From Chitinophagales bacterium (GTDB taxonomy: Bacteria; Bacteroidota; Bacteroidia; Chitinophagales; Saprospiraceae): a stretch of DNA of 64,000 nt. The translations under genes and the position numbers were made by a program. The notes under the pieces were generated by a model. It did not search any database, had not been told where the DNA came from, and worked only from the letters and a program-made list of their open reading frames with translations. Each line of letters opens with the position of its first letter. Within the stretch, counting starts at the first letter, position 1. Positions 45,205 to 53,783 of the stretch are shown in pieces. The stretch spans positions 62,001 to 126,000 of the forward strand of contig JAAFJY010000014.1 of NCBI GenBank assembly GCA_013299105.1. The letters are read 5' to 3'.

Positions 45205-45314
45205 GTTGGGTCAGATTAAAATTTTGTGATGGAGAATCCATGCAATAGGGTTGCACTTGGACAGCACAAGTTAAGACAGGAAAAATGGCCTTCAAAAAAT
45301 GTATCGTACTTTCT

Positions 45315-45359
45315 AAAAAAACTTCAGCCTTGAACGGAACGAATCCATTCAAGGCTGAA
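45315..45359 (-). terminator. Intrinsic terminator of gldJ
   Basis: A perfect 12-bp stem, TTCAGCCTTGAA (45323-45334) with TTCAAGGCTGAA (45348-45359), and a 13-base loop. On the minus strand it is followed by GTTTTTTT, 24 bases past the gldJ stop. Confidence 0.9.
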
Positions 45360-45382
45360 ATTTTATGGTGCGAAAGCCAGGC

Positions 45383-46882
45383 TTACTTAAAGCGGCGGTC
45401 TACGCGCTTTTGCTTCACTTTGAACTGGTTACCACTCTTCCGGTCATTGGTCGGAGTGCCTCCCATGCGGTTCATGGCACAACGGAAGCCAATGGTACGG
45501 TCAGATTCGGTTTCTTCTTTGAAACGACGAGCGCCTGGAGAAAGCCAGTAAGCGCGGTCGGCCCAAGAGCCGCCCTTGTACACGCGAGCATTGTCGCTGA
45601 TCAAGGTGTGAAGATCTGTATCGTAAGTTGCTTCAGATTCTTTGTCACCATCGCGGTAGTCCAATACTTGGCCACGGCGGATGTTGTCGCGCTCGGCCAG
45701 CTCATCGTCCTCGAAATACTTGTACTTCAAGCGACCCAAGCTGTCTTTTTCAACTGGCTTGCCATCTTCATCGGTCTCAACCCGGCGGAATTTGTTACCA
45801 CGCACAGGGTTCAGGTCGTGGTTTTCAACGTCGCGCAAAGACTGGCTGGTCAATGGGCGATAAACGTCGAATACCCATTCGTTGACGTTGCCAGCCATGT
45901 TGTACAAACCAAAGTCGTTGGGCAAGAAACTACGGACTTCAGCAGTAGCAGCAGCGTTGTCGTTCAACTTGCCAGCCAAGCCCATATAGTCCCCTTTTTC
46001 TTTCTTGAAGTTGGCCATGATCTGACCCTGGTAGCGGTCGTGCTTTTGGTAGCGCACGGTGTTGCCATTCCAGGGATACACGCGACGGTCGGTGTAGTTT
46101 TCATCCAGCTCGGAAGACTGGTTGCCTTGCAGCGCCAGAGCTGCGTATTCCCATTCTGCTTCGGTCGGCAGGCGGTATTCTGGCAGCAGGATACCGTCTT
46201 CAAAACGTGCTGGACGCTCTTCACCAGTGCGGAAATCCTTCAGGTTTTTGCGGATATTGCCTTCGTATTTGCCCGCCAGGTAAGCACCTGAGTTGAAGCT
46301 GTCTTCGTCTTTTTGCTCAGTATTTGGGTTCAAAATGCCTTTTTTGATCAAAAGCATTTCGTTCACCCGGTCACTGCGCCACAAGCAATATTCACTTGCT
46401 TGCTTCCAAGAAACCCCAACCACGGGATAATTGTCGAAAGAAGGGTGACGGAAATAGGTAGTCACCAATGGTTCGTTGTAGTTCAATTCGTCGTACCAGC
46501 ACAGGGTGTCGGGCAAAGAATTGCGCAACACTTCTGGATAACTGCTGTAAACGCGACCTACCCAATAGGTGTATTCGCGGTAGTCGATGTTGGCCACTTC
46601 GGTTTCGTCCATGTAAAAAGAAGAAACAGTCACCCGGCGAGGGATGTTGTTCCATTCGTACATCACGTCTTCCTGGGTAGTACCCATGGTGAATGTACCA
46701 CCTTCAATGGGAACTAGATTAGGGCCAGTAATTTGACCTTCATAGTTAAGTTTTTCAAAACCGCCCCACTTGGTGTCGTTGTAGTTCCAGCCAGTTGTAG
46801 TGGAAGCTTCCTTGCTTTTACATGAAGTGAGGAGAGCGGACGCCACCAAAACGTAGAGGCCCATCTGCAAAAACTGCTTCAT
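45383..46882 (-). CDS. gldJ: Gliding motility / T9SS lipoprotein GldJ
   Basis: GldJ is an outer-membrane lipoprotein of the sulfatase-modifying-factor (FGE-sulfatase) fold needed for gliding and for the type IX secretion machinery. The 499-residue product starts with a lipoprotein signal (lipobox LLTSC, Cys21), followed by IEGGTFTMGTTQEDVMYEWNN-like sequence, WKQASEYCLW, the fold signature YRLPTEAEWEYAA, LYNMAGNVNEWVFD, and the ending VYKGGSWADRAYWLSPGARR..TIGFRCAMN. The ATG at 46882 was chosen because the signal peptide begins there; the longer frame adds a non-secretory extension. The related GldK is the alternative, but the long insert and the SWADRAYWLSPGARR ending fit GldJ. It gives the host the secretion system that the array's sorting domains require. 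Confidence 0.82.
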   Translation of the reverse strand: MKQFLQMGLYVLVASALLTSCKSKEASTTTGWNYNDTKWGGFEKLNYEGQITGPNLVPIEGGTFTMGTTQEDVMYEWNNIPRRVTVSSFYMDETEVANIDYREYTYWVGRVYSSYPEVLRNSLPDTLCWYDELNYNEPLVTTYFRHPSFDNYPVVGVSWKQASEYCLWRSDRVNEMLLIKKGILNPNTEQKDEDSFNSGAYLAGKYEGNIRKNLKDFRTGEERPARFEDGILLPEYRLPTEAEWEYAALALQGNQSSELDENYTDRRVYPWNGNTVRYQKHDRYQGQIMANFKKEKGDYMGLAGKLNDNAAATAEVRSFLPNDFGLYNMAGNVNEWVFDVYRPLTSQSLRDVENHDLNPVRGNKFRRVETDEDGKPVEKDSLGRLKYKYFEDDELAERDNIRRGQVLDYRDGDKESEATYDTDLHTLISDNARVYKGGSWADRAYWLSPGARRFKEETESDRTIGFRCAMNRMGGTPTNDRKSGNQFKVKQKRVDRRFK

Positions 46883-47076
46883 TATACTTGGACAATTTGT
46901 TTGAATGAAATGACCAATCACTTTAGCCATAATTTTTACCCAAAACCCCGGTTTATCAAAGGTCAATTCCTTGGACCAAAGGCTTTGTGCTTGTACTTTA
47001 CCCAAACGATGCCACCTGCGAATTAGTATTTAACCCCGAAAAAATTATTTCTGGCAAGGCTTTGGTAAAAGCGCTG

Positions 47077-47084
47077 CAAAAATA
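47077..47084 (-). promoter_or_regulatory. Possible -7 element upstream of gldJ
   Basis: TATTTTTG on the minus strand fits TAnnTTTG exactly, but lies about 195 bases before the gldJ start and has no TTTG at the right distance. If used, it would give gldJ a long leader. The rest of the gap (46883-47125) shows nothing else. Confidence 0.25.
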
Positions 47085-47125
47085 ATCAGCCGAGCCAAAA
47101 CTGCACCTTTTTCGCAAAAAAATGC

Positions 47126-49510
47126 TTATAAACTTAGCTCCTGGGCTCCTCCTTTCAAGGCAAGGGTCTTCCCTTTCCAAACCAATGAGCCAGTCAAAGT
47201 AGCGGGCAATGTGATTTTGGCCTGCAACAAATCGCCTTGCCGGGTAAATTCCACCGCAATTTCGCCTTGTGGATGGGGCATTTTGGCACTTACCTGGGTC
47301 AAATCGCCCAAAGCGGGTTGTATCCGCACTTTCCTAAAGCCCCTGGCTGCCGGGCGGATGCCACAGACGGTTGCCAAAAGGTCATAATTTGGACTGGCGC
47401 TCCAGGCATGGCAATCGGAGCGGGTAGGGTCGGGCTCCTCGGCAAAAGTGGTTTGTCCCAGGGCCAGCATGTCGTGCCAGGGCTTGAGCTGCGGCAAGTA
47501 CAGGTCTCCCAGCCCAGTTTTGTGGTAAGCTTGAAACAAGTAGAATTTGAAGTAGAAAGTAGCTTCCACAATACCTGTATCGCTGCTGATTTTGCGCAAA
47601 AGCGGGGCTTGGTTGGCCAAGGCGGTGGTATTGGTCAAAACGGCCAGGATATTGGGGTGCTGGCTGTACTTCTTTTTGGCTGGCGTATCGGCAAAAAGGC
47701 CACGCTCGGCGACATAACATTCGCGTTTTACCGCTGCTTTCAATTGCGGAATCAATACGTTGTAGCGATTGATAAGGGCCTCATATTCGGCTTGCATGTG
47801 GGGTTGGCTCAAAGCGAGGTTGCGGTACAGCTCCACCGCGTCCTGCATGGTGTAGATCAGTTGCAGGGTTAGGGTAGAGGAACCTCCTTGCAAGTCGGGC
47901 ACGCCATTGGGGAAACACCAATCCACGAAGTTCCAGTAGCCGGGATTTTCGACCAGCCAGGTCTTGGCATTGCGTTTGCTCAAAAACCAGTCGATGACCG
48001 AGCGCACTCCGGGCAGCCATTGGCGTACAAAAGCATCGTCGCTGCGGTGCAGGTCGTAATCGCGCAGCATGTTGACCCAAAACAAAGAATAAGTAGGAAT
48101 TACCTGGGGCGTGGCGGCCGGATAACGGCTTTGGGTCAAACCCTCGAAAAACAGAGAATTGCCAAATTCGTTGATGGACTTGCGCATCAGGCGGTCATCA
48201 CCAGTGTTGTAGAGCGAAATCAAGGCCTGGATGCGGGTATCCCCCACGTATTGCAATTGTTCGTAGTAAGGACAGTCATAGTAAGTCTCGCCTGCGCACA
48301 AGCGAGCAGTATGCCAACCCGTTTCCCAAATGGCCTGCAAACGCGGGTCGCTGGCGCTGAAACTGGCTTTTTGCACAAAAGGATAAGCGCTGAATGTGCT
48401 TTGCAGGTCATCGATGCTGAGGGCTTCGGCCTCGGTTTCGATTTGCACCTCCACATAGCGCCAGGTACGAAACCACAAAGACTCAATCCTGCGCTTGTTG
48501 CCTCCATCCGCCCAGACCATGTCTTGGTAGCCTTTGATGATCTTGCCCTCGATGTCGTTGCGGTTCTTTTTGACCAAGCGGCCCTCTTTTTCAAACAAAG
48601 CCTCGGCATAAGTAAGGGTAATTTTCGCCCCTTTGCCGCCTGAAAGGGTCAGGATAGGGTAAGCGGTGGTCATTTTGCCTTGGTCCAGCAAAAAATTCAC
48701 TTTGGCATTGGCAGGAACACTCAAGGGGCTTTTTCCAGCCAGAAAATCAGCCGAAACATTGGCCCCCTCGGCCCTGCGCACACTGGCAAAGCGCTGGGCA
48801 GTCGCTTCCATCATCGGAATTTGGCGGGGTTCGAGGCCCCACTTGATCTCGGTGTTGCTGGTTTTGGGCACACCTGGCCAGATTTGTTGGGCAACTTGCC
48901 AGCTTGAATCATCAAAATCGACATTTTCCCAGCCCCAAGGGTATTTTTGCGCATCCAAGCCCTCACCTGGCCCTGTGACGAGGTAGGTTTGCATTTTCCA
49001 GATGCCCTCCATTTGGGGGGAGTAGGCCTTGTTTTCGAGCACTTTCCAAGTCTTGTCGCTTTTCCAGTCCTTGAATTGCGCTGCATCAGGCTGGAAGATA
49101 AAGCCCGTTTCCCAGCTTTGCTGAAAAACTGGTCGGTTTTGGCCAAAATTCCAAACTACTGCAGCCAGTACATTTTTGCCATTTCGCAAAAACGGTGCGA
49201 GGTCCACACTTTCAAAATTCCAGTGCATCAAGTCGCTGCGGGCGGGCCCCAGGCATACCATTTGGCCATTGACATAAAACTTGTAGCGGTTGTCGCCAGA
49301 GAGGTGGACGATGCAACGACTGGGTTTTTCGGCCAATTCAATCACCTTCCGGTAATGCTGTACGCTGAATTCCTTGCGGCTGGCCGTGGGGTGGGTGATC
49401 CATTGTGCAGGCCAATAACCGTCTAGGTATTTGGGATTGATGGCTGAGATAGAGACTTGTGATTGGGCAGTAAGCCAGATTGGGAGGCAGAGTAGGAGTA
49501 GAAGACGCAT
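47126..49510 (-). CDS. Alpha-L-rhamnosidase-like glycosidase (GH78-type)
   Basis: A 794-residue exported protein with signal peptide (end near LTAQ). The N-terminal half holds jelly-roll domains (ASRKEFSVQHYRKVIEL; HLSGDNRYKFYVNGQ; SLWFRTWRYVEVQIE). The (alpha/alpha)6 catalytic half contains ETYYDCPYYEQLQYVGDTR (about 408-426), the usual position of the GH78 D-x-P-x-R-E motif with its acidic residues, and a C-terminal beta-sandwich. GH78 enzymes release L-rhamnose from plant or bacterial glycans, in the periplasm or at the surface. The exact substrate is not certain because distant GH78-like proteins differ. The ATG at 49510 begins the signal peptide; upstream codons in the frame are hydrophilic. 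Confidence 0.8.
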   Translation of the reverse strand: MRLLLLLCLPIWLTAQSQVSISAINPKYLDGYWPAQWITHPTASRKEFSVQHYRKVIELAEKPSRCIVHLSGDNRYKFYVNGQMVCLGPARSDLMHWNFESVDLAPFLRNGKNVLAAVVWNFGQNRPVFQQSWETGFIFQPDAAQFKDWKSDKTWKVLENKAYSPQMEGIWKMQTYLVTGPGEGLDAQKYPWGWENVDFDDSSWQVAQQIWPGVPKTSNTEIKWGLEPRQIPMMEATAQRFASVRRAEGANVSADFLAGKSPLSVPANAKVNFLLDQGKMTTAYPILTLSGGKGAKITLTYAEALFEKEGRLVKKNRNDIEGKIIKGYQDMVWADGGNKRRIESLWFRTWRYVEVQIETEAEALSIDDLQSTFSAYPFVQKASFSASDPRLQAIWETGWHTARLCAGETYYDCPYYEQLQYVGDTRIQALISLYNTGDDRLMRKSINEFGNSLFFEGLTQSRYPAATPQVIPTYSLFWVNMLRDYDLHRSDDAFVRQWLPGVRSVIDWFLSKRNAKTWLVENPGYWNFVDWCFPNGVPDLQGGSSTLTLQLIYTMQDAVELYRNLALSQPHMQAEYEALINRYNVLIPQLKAAVKRECYVAERGLFADTPAKKKYSQHPNILAVLTNTTALANQAPLLRKISSDTGIVEATFYFKFYLFQAYHKTGLGDLYLPQLKPWHDMLALGQTTFAEEPDPTRSDCHAWSASPNYDLLATVCGIRPAARGFRKVRIQPALGDLTQVSAKMPHPQGEIAVEFTRQGDLLQAKITLPATLTGSLVWKGKTLALKGGAQELSL

Positions 49511-49579
49511 TGGGTGATGGTTTTTTGAATCTTGAAGATACGAAAGATAAGTATTACGCAATAAGAACACGCTCAAAAC

Positions 49580-50680
49580 CTACCCGATTACCCCATCCTT
49601 CACCACAAACTGCTGGTACTCGACCCCCAGTTGCTTGGCGATCAGCTCAGTACGCGTTTGGTGGGTATCGGTGATGAAAATTTGGCCAAATTCACCTTCA
49701 CTCAAGAGTTTTAGCAAGTGAGTCACCCTTTGTTCGTCTAATTTGTCAAAAAGATCGTCGAGCAGCAGGATGGGATGCAGGCCCTTGTGTTGGCGCAGCA
49801 TCTCGTATTGGGCCAGTTTGAGGGCCAACAGGAAGGACTTTAACTGGCCTTGGGAGCCGAATTTTTTCAGGGCGTGTTCGCCCAGGTTAAACACCAGGTC
49901 ATCTTTATGGATGCCTGCACTGGTGCGTTGCAAGTAAAGGTCGCGTTGGCGATTTTGGGCCAGGAGGGTACCGAGGTCGTTTTCCAGCAGTTGGGATTGG
50001 TACACCAGGCTCACTTCTTCCTGCCTTTGGGTGATGTAATGGTGCATCGACTGGAAAATGGCCGAAAAACGCTGTAAAAAAGTGACCCTTTGTTCTACGA
50101 TGTAAATGGCTGGATCGATCAATTGGTCGTCGTAAATATCCAAAAGCGAGGAATCCGCGCTGGGGTTGTCGGCCAAGGATTTGAGCAGGGCATTGCGCTG
50201 TTGGAGTACCTTATTGTATAGGATCAATTCGTTCATGTATTGCTGATCCACTTGACAGAGGGTATTGTCCAGGAAGCGGCGGCGGTCTTCACTGCCTTCG
50301 GTGATCAGGGCATTGTCATCGGGGCCGATGAAAACGACGGGCAGCAGGCCAATGTGCTCGGAAAGTTTTTCGTAAGCCACTCCGTTGCGCTCCAATTCTT
50401 TGAGTTTGCGGGCCTGAATTTTAGCTACAATTTTTTCTTTTTTTTCTTGGCGCAAAAAATGCCCTTCCAGGCGCAAAAAACCTTCATTGTGTCGAATAAT
50501 CGCGGTATCCGGCAGGTTAAAGTGGCTTTTGGTCATGCACAAGTAATAGATGGCATCGAGCAAGTTGGTCTTGCCCATGCCATTGTTGCCCGCCAGGCAG
50601 TTGAGGCGCGGCGAAAATTCCAGGCTTTGCGAAGCGTAGTTTTTGAAATTGGTGAGCGTCAGGCGCTGCAATGCTAGCAT
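49580..50680 (-). CDS. recF: DNA replication and repair protein RecF
   Basis: RecF is an SMC-like ATPase that loads RecA at gaps through RecOR. The 366-residue product begins MLALQRLTLTNFKNY, typical for RecF (short strand, then NFKNY), with Walker A GNNGMGKT at 31-38, the signature region near GSEDRRRFLD (ABC-type signature lies later: SQGQLKSFLLAL), and Walker B PILLLDDLFDKLD at about 303-315. The start ATG at 50680 sits at the family's usual N-terminus; the longer frame adds 60 unsupported residues. It is divergently oriented to xisH. Confidence 0.95.
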   Translation of the reverse strand: MLALQRLTLTNFKNYASQSLEFSPRLNCLAGNNGMGKTNLLDAIYYLCMTKSHFNLPDTAIIRHNEGFLRLEGHFLRQEKKEKIVAKIQARKLKELERNGVAYEKLSEHIGLLPVVFIGPDDNALITEGSEDRRRFLDNTLCQVDQQYMNELILYNKVLQQRNALLKSLADNPSADSSLLDIYDDQLIDPAIYIVEQRVTFLQRFSAIFQSMHHYITQRQEEVSLVYQSQLLENDLGTLLAQNRQRDLYLQRTSAGIHKDDLVFNLGEHALKKFGSQGQLKSFLLALKLAQYEMLRQHKGLHPILLLDDLFDKLDEQRVTHLLKLLSEGEFGQIFITDTHQTRTELIAKQLGVEYQQFVVKDGVIG

Positions 50681-50701
50681 GAGCAAAAATTGATCCTGGG
50701 G

Positions 50702-50709
50702 CAAAGGTA
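50702..50709 (-). promoter_or_regulatory. recF: -7 element upstream of recF
   Basis: TACCTTTG on the minus strand matches TAnnTTTG exactly, 21 bases before the recF start codon. No good -33 TTTG is seen at 19-21 bases. Confidence 0.4.
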
Positions 50710-50758
50710 GGATTTGGAGGGGGAAAGTTTGAGTATAAATTTTTGGTGAAGATGATCG

Positions 50759-50790
50759 TTTGGATCGTTTGCAGATAAACCTTATCTTTG
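50759..50790 (+). promoter_or_regulatory. Bacteroidota-type promoter of xisH-xisI
   Basis: TTTG (50759-50762), exactly 20 bases, then TATCTTTG (50783-50790): a full match to the TTTG-N20-TAnnTTTG consensus. It leaves about 45 bases of leader before the xisH ATG at 50840. Confidence 0.65.
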
Positions 50791-50839
50791 TAAGGCTTGT
50801 TGAATATGGAAAACAAGTTATTTTTTGATAAAAACTGAT

Positions 50840-51253
50840 ATGGCTAAAGACAAATACCATGACATTGTAAAAACAGCTCTAGTTAAAGATGGCTGGACGA
50901 TCACCAATGATCCACTCAGGGTTGAAGCAGGAGACCGTACTGTACAAATTGATTTAGGTGCTGAAAAACTTATCGCAGCTGAGAAAGGAACAGAAAAGAT
51001 CGCAGTTGAAACCAAGAGTTTTTTAGGTATCTCTCAATTGAATGACTTCTATAGTGCCCTTGGTAAATACAATTTTTATTCTCTTGCACTTGAACAAGTC
51101 GAACCTGATAGAGTACTAATACTGGCTGTACCAAATAACGCTTATAAAACCTTTTTCTCAGAAGCGTTTACTAAAACAGCACTGGAACGCTATCAGGTGC
51201 ATTTATTGGTGTACAATATCCAAGACGAAAGCATTGTCGTATGGGAAAAGTAG
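50840..51253 (+). CDS. xisH: XisH family protein
   Basis: A 137-residue protein of the XisH family, first described as a factor required for excision of the fdxN element in Anabaena and later seen widely next to XisI. It has the family's start (AKDKYHDIVKTALVKDGWTI) and a restriction-endonuclease-like core (VQIDLGAEKL with D38, then IAVETKSF with E57-T-K59), so a PD-(D/E)xK-type fold is likely. The ATG at 50840 fits the family's N-terminus better than the TTG five codons upstream. It overlaps xisI by 13 bases. Its role in organisms without the fdxN element is unknown. Confidence 0.88.
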   Translation: MAKDKYHDIVKTALVKDGWTITNDPLRVEAGDRTVQIDLGAEKLIAAEKGTEKIAVETKSFLGISQLNDFYSALGKYNFYSLALEQVEPDRVLILAVPNNAYKTFFSEAFTKTALERYQVHLLVYNIQDESIVVWEK

Positions 51254-51582
51254 AAACATACAAAGCGATTGTTCGCAAGATTGTTGATGATGTCGGAATG
51301 ATAGGTGCAAGACCTGACTCTCCTATCCAAACACAAATCATCCAAGATGACCCGAAAGGCCATTATCTCCTGTTCTCAAATGGATGGCGTGGAGACAATC
51401 GTGTATATGGTTGTTATTTACACATTGATGTGAAAGAAGATGGAAAGGTCTGGCTACAGCATGATGGAACTGACCTGATCATTGGTGAAATGTTATTGGA
51501 AGCTGGTGTAGAAAAAACTGATCTCGTTCTGGGCTTTCACGCACCATTTGTGAGGGCAGATACGGGTTTCGCGGTTGCATAA
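51241..51582 (+). CDS. xisI: XisI family protein
   Basis: A 113-residue XisI protein, the usual partner of XisH. Recognisable parts are YKAIVRKIVDD, a central DPKGHYLLFSNGWRGDNRVYG segment, VWLQHDGTDLIIGEMLLEAGV and the ending LVLGFHAPFVRADTGFAVA. It overlaps xisH by 13 bases, so the two are co-translated. By analogy with other overlapping small-gene pairs built on an endonuclease fold, an addiction or regulatory role is conceivable, but nothing in the sequence proves it. Confidence 0.9.
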   Translation: MGKVETYKAIVRKIVDDVGMIGARPDSPIQTQIIQDDPKGHYLLFSNGWRGDNRVYGCYLHIDVKEDGKVWLQHDGTDLIIGEMLLEAGVEKTDLVLGFHAPFVRADTGFAVA

Positions 51583-51591
51583 GAAAATTGC

Positions 51592-51893
51592 TAAGTAATG
51601 GTTCAAAAATAAACCTTTCCAATTTTGAGATTACTAGTGGTCAACGTCATGGTCAACGTCATGCTGGAAATCCGCAAGATAGAGTGTGGAGTGTGCAGGT
51701 GTGAGTTCGGGTGTGGGGGCTTCGAACATAAGTTTAGTCTCCAATTGAAAACGGGGTTTTTCACACTCAAACCCAAACAAACACACCCAAACTCAATTTT
51801 ATCCGTGTTCCAAAAACGGCCTCGCGCAGCGAGAGCATAATCTATAAAGTTCGCAGTTGCGATTTGGTAAGGTTTATTTGTGGCTTGTCACTA
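51592..51893 (+). repeat. Dispersed intergenic repeat, copy D
   Basis: This fills the 308-base gap between xisI and the DJ-1 gene. It starts AAGTAATGGTTCAAAAATAAACC, has two GTCAACGTCATG units (51639-51662), GTGTG-rich and CACAC-rich arms, ATCCGTGTTC, the GCCTCG-CGCAG-CGAG hairpin and ends GTTTATTTGTGGCTTGTCA. The right end matches the start of copy C in reverse complement. Confidence 0.75.
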
Positions 51894-52451
51894 CGCCCCC
51901 AAACACTCAAAAACCAGCCGATAAAAATCAGGATGTGATTGCCAAGTCTGGCCACTCACATATCGACCGTCCTGCACCGCCTCAGATTTGCCGACGAAAG
52001 TGCCTCCACAAGATTCTACTTCAAAACGCACGTTTTCGTAGCAAGTCACAGTCCGACCTTTCACCAAACCCGCTGCTGTGAGAATCTGGATGCCGTGACA
52101 AATGGAGAAAATGTACTTCTCGGCCCGGTCAAATTCGTGTACAATTTCAATCACCCTGGCATCATGGCGCAAAAACTCTGGCGCACGACCGCCCAATAGC
52201 AAAATGGCGAGGTAATCCTTGCTGTCCACCTCTTTAAAAGTAATGTCGGATTCGACGATGTAACCGGGTTTTTCGATGTAAGTATCCCAGCCTGGTTCAA
52301 AATCGTGGATCACGAGGTTCATGCGTTTTTTAGTCGGCCCAGCGATAACGGGCTGGTAGCCAGCTTCTTCAAAACGGTGCTTGGCGTACAGGCATTCGTA
52401 GCTTTCACCAGCGTCGCCAGTGATGATCAGGATTTTTTGTTTGGTGGACAT
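51891..52451 (-). CDS. DJ-1/PfpI family protein
   Basis: A 186-residue cytoplasmic protein of the DJ-1/PfpI (class I glutamine amidotransferase-like) family. The nucleophile elbow is SICHGIQIL with Cys118 and His119; Glu16 in DAGESYE is placed as in the family, and LLLGGRAPEFLRHD is the conserved segment before it. Members act as deglycases, glyoxalases, chaperones or proteases; the branch with a long insertion after strand 3, as here, is mostly unstudied. It is a single gene whose end touches dispersed repeat copy D. Confidence 0.88.
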   Translation of the reverse strand: MSTKQKILIITGDAGESYECLYAKHRFEEAGYQPVIAGPTKKRMNLVIHDFEPGWDTYIEKPGYIVESDITFKEVDSKDYLAILLLGGRAPEFLRHDARVIEIVHEFDRAEKYIFSICHGIQILTAAGLVKGRTVTCYENVRFEVESCGGTFVGKSEAVQDGRYVSGQTWQSHPDFYRLVFECLGA

Positions 52452-52499
52452 GCGTTTTTTGTTTGTGTGGTGGATTATTGAGAAACAAGTTATCAGGTC

Positions 52500-52539
52500 C
52501 TACACTTGGGTGCCACCCAAATCAGGCACCCAAGTGTAG
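52500..52539. terminator. Perfect 15-bp hairpin between ROK and DJ-1 genes
   Basis: CTACACTTGGGTGCC (52500-52514), a 10-base loop, then GGCACCCAAGTGTAG (52525-52539). A T run (AAAAATTTTT) follows on the plus side at about 52550. On the minus strand, the direction of the flanking genes, no T tract follows, so it may act differently from a terminator. The rest of the gap (52540-52712) shows nothing else recognisable. Confidence 0.4.
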
Positions 52540-52712
52540 AGTATGCTTAAAAATTTTTGCTCGGTCCAAAATGGCCCCTTTTCGCCTATGCTGCGTTCCA
52601 AAAATGCTCATTATGCGCTGCATAACTCCGCTTTTTGCGCCTTGTCTAGCCGAAAACGTGCTCATTTTTGACTTCCATCCTAAATTTAAACATCCTCTTA
52701 GGATTTCCTCCC

Positions 52713-53609
52713 CTACAACTGCCGCAAAGCAAAGCCCGCCGCCCCAGCCGCGCCCGCATATTCCCCAAACTGGGCAGTCAATACAGGTACTCCTTTGCCG
52801 TTGGGCCGCCACTCGTGCAGGGCCATGAAGCCTTCCAAGGGCTTCATCAGCGAGTCGCCAGCCTGAGAGATACCGCCGCCCAGGATGAAAATTTCTGGCG
52901 ATACCGCATTGATCAACGAGCACATGCCGATGGCCAACTTACGGATCGAACTCAACCAAATATAGCTGGCCACCGGGTCGCCTGCGCGGTAGGCTTCTTC
53001 CAGCTCGTGGGTGGCCTTGTAGCGGCCATAACTGCGTTGCTCCACGGTGGCATTGCCCATCATGTCTTCCAGCGAGCCTGGAATGTTGAAAATATCAAGA
53101 ATCGAGTTGTCGGCGTCCACGGTGATGTGCCCCAGGTGGCCCGCCATTTGGTTGAAGCCCTGGTGCAGTTTGCCGTCGATCAAAATACCACCACCGATGC
53201 CCGTGCCGAGGGTCAACAATACCACGTGCTTGTAGCCACGAGCAGCGCCAAACTGCACCTCGGCCATGAGTGCGCTGTGGGCATCGTTGATCACCTGGGT
53301 CTTGTGGCCCAGGTAATCCGACCAAATGAAGCGCTCCAAGCCATAAAAACGGCCCGGCATACTGAAAATCGCGGTATTTTCAGCGTTGGCGATCCCAGGG
53401 GCCGACATGCCCACCGCGCCTACTTCTTTGCCAAACTCGCCATAGAGCTCGTCGTAGGTGTCTTTGACTACTTTTTTCCAGTTCCACTCGTCGTTTACCG
53501 TAGCGTGCTGGCCGAGTGGTTTTGACATTTGCCGCCGTATTTTGCCATCCTGGTCAATCACCACCGATTTTACAGCAGTGCCACCCAGGTCTAGTCCAAT
53601 TGCAACCAT
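52713..53609 (-). CDS. ROK family sugar kinase-like protein
   Basis: A 298-residue ROK-family protein, related to glucokinases and polyphosphate glucokinases that phosphorylate hexoses with ATP. The phosphate-1 loop is GLDLGGTAVKSVVID (5-19), the second phosphate loop LTLGTGIGGGILIDG, and the C-terminal LGGGISQAGD contacts adenosine. Oddly, the family's zinc motif CxCGxxGC after the GHLGH segment is missing: residues about 155-185 read GHITVDADNSILDIFNIPG. Some polyphosphate-type kinases also lack it, so activity is not excluded. It follows the Gfo/Idh and SDR genes on the same strand, suggesting a sugar-derivative pathway. Confidence 0.85.
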   Translation of the reverse strand: MVAIGLDLGGTAVKSVVIDQDGKIRRQMSKPLGQHATVNDEWNWKKVVKDTYDELYGEFGKEVGAVGMSAPGIANAENTAIFSMPGRFYGLERFIWSDYLGHKTQVINDAHSALMAEVQFGAARGYKHVVLLTLGTGIGGGILIDGKLHQGFNQMAGHLGHITVDADNSILDIFNIPGSLEDMMGNATVEQRSYGRYKATHELEEAYRAGDPVASYIWLSSIRKLAIGMCSLINAVSPEIFILGGGISQAGDSLMKPLEGFMALHEWRPNGKGVPVLTAQFGEYAGAAGAAGFALRQL

Positions 53610-53636
53610 ATGTGTAGGTGTTTGTTTTTTTTAAAA

Positions 53637-53783
53637 GTTGAAATGTTGAAATGTTGACGGGTTGAAAAGTAGGAGTTTCAATTGAAAATTTGAGGGATTA
53701 CAAGTTGCTTGAACTTGAAAATACGATTTATAACGTTTCCACAGATGCCCTCTCTTCAACATTTCAACCCTAAACTCTTCAAC
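53637..53783. repeat. Inverted low-complexity TTGAAATG tracts
   Basis: GTTGAAATGTTGAAATG (53637 on) and its inverse CTTCAACATTTCAACCC (53753 on) bracket the 168-base gap between the ROK and SDR genes and could pair over about 14 bases. The unit is the same as at 541-575. No gene is seen in the gap. Confidence 0.5.

Noticed and set aside
45365-46291. 308-codon plus-strand ORF opposite gldJ
   Set aside because: It is the shadow of a confidently identified gene on the other strand, and its composition (Val/Phe-rich without motifs) is not protein-like.
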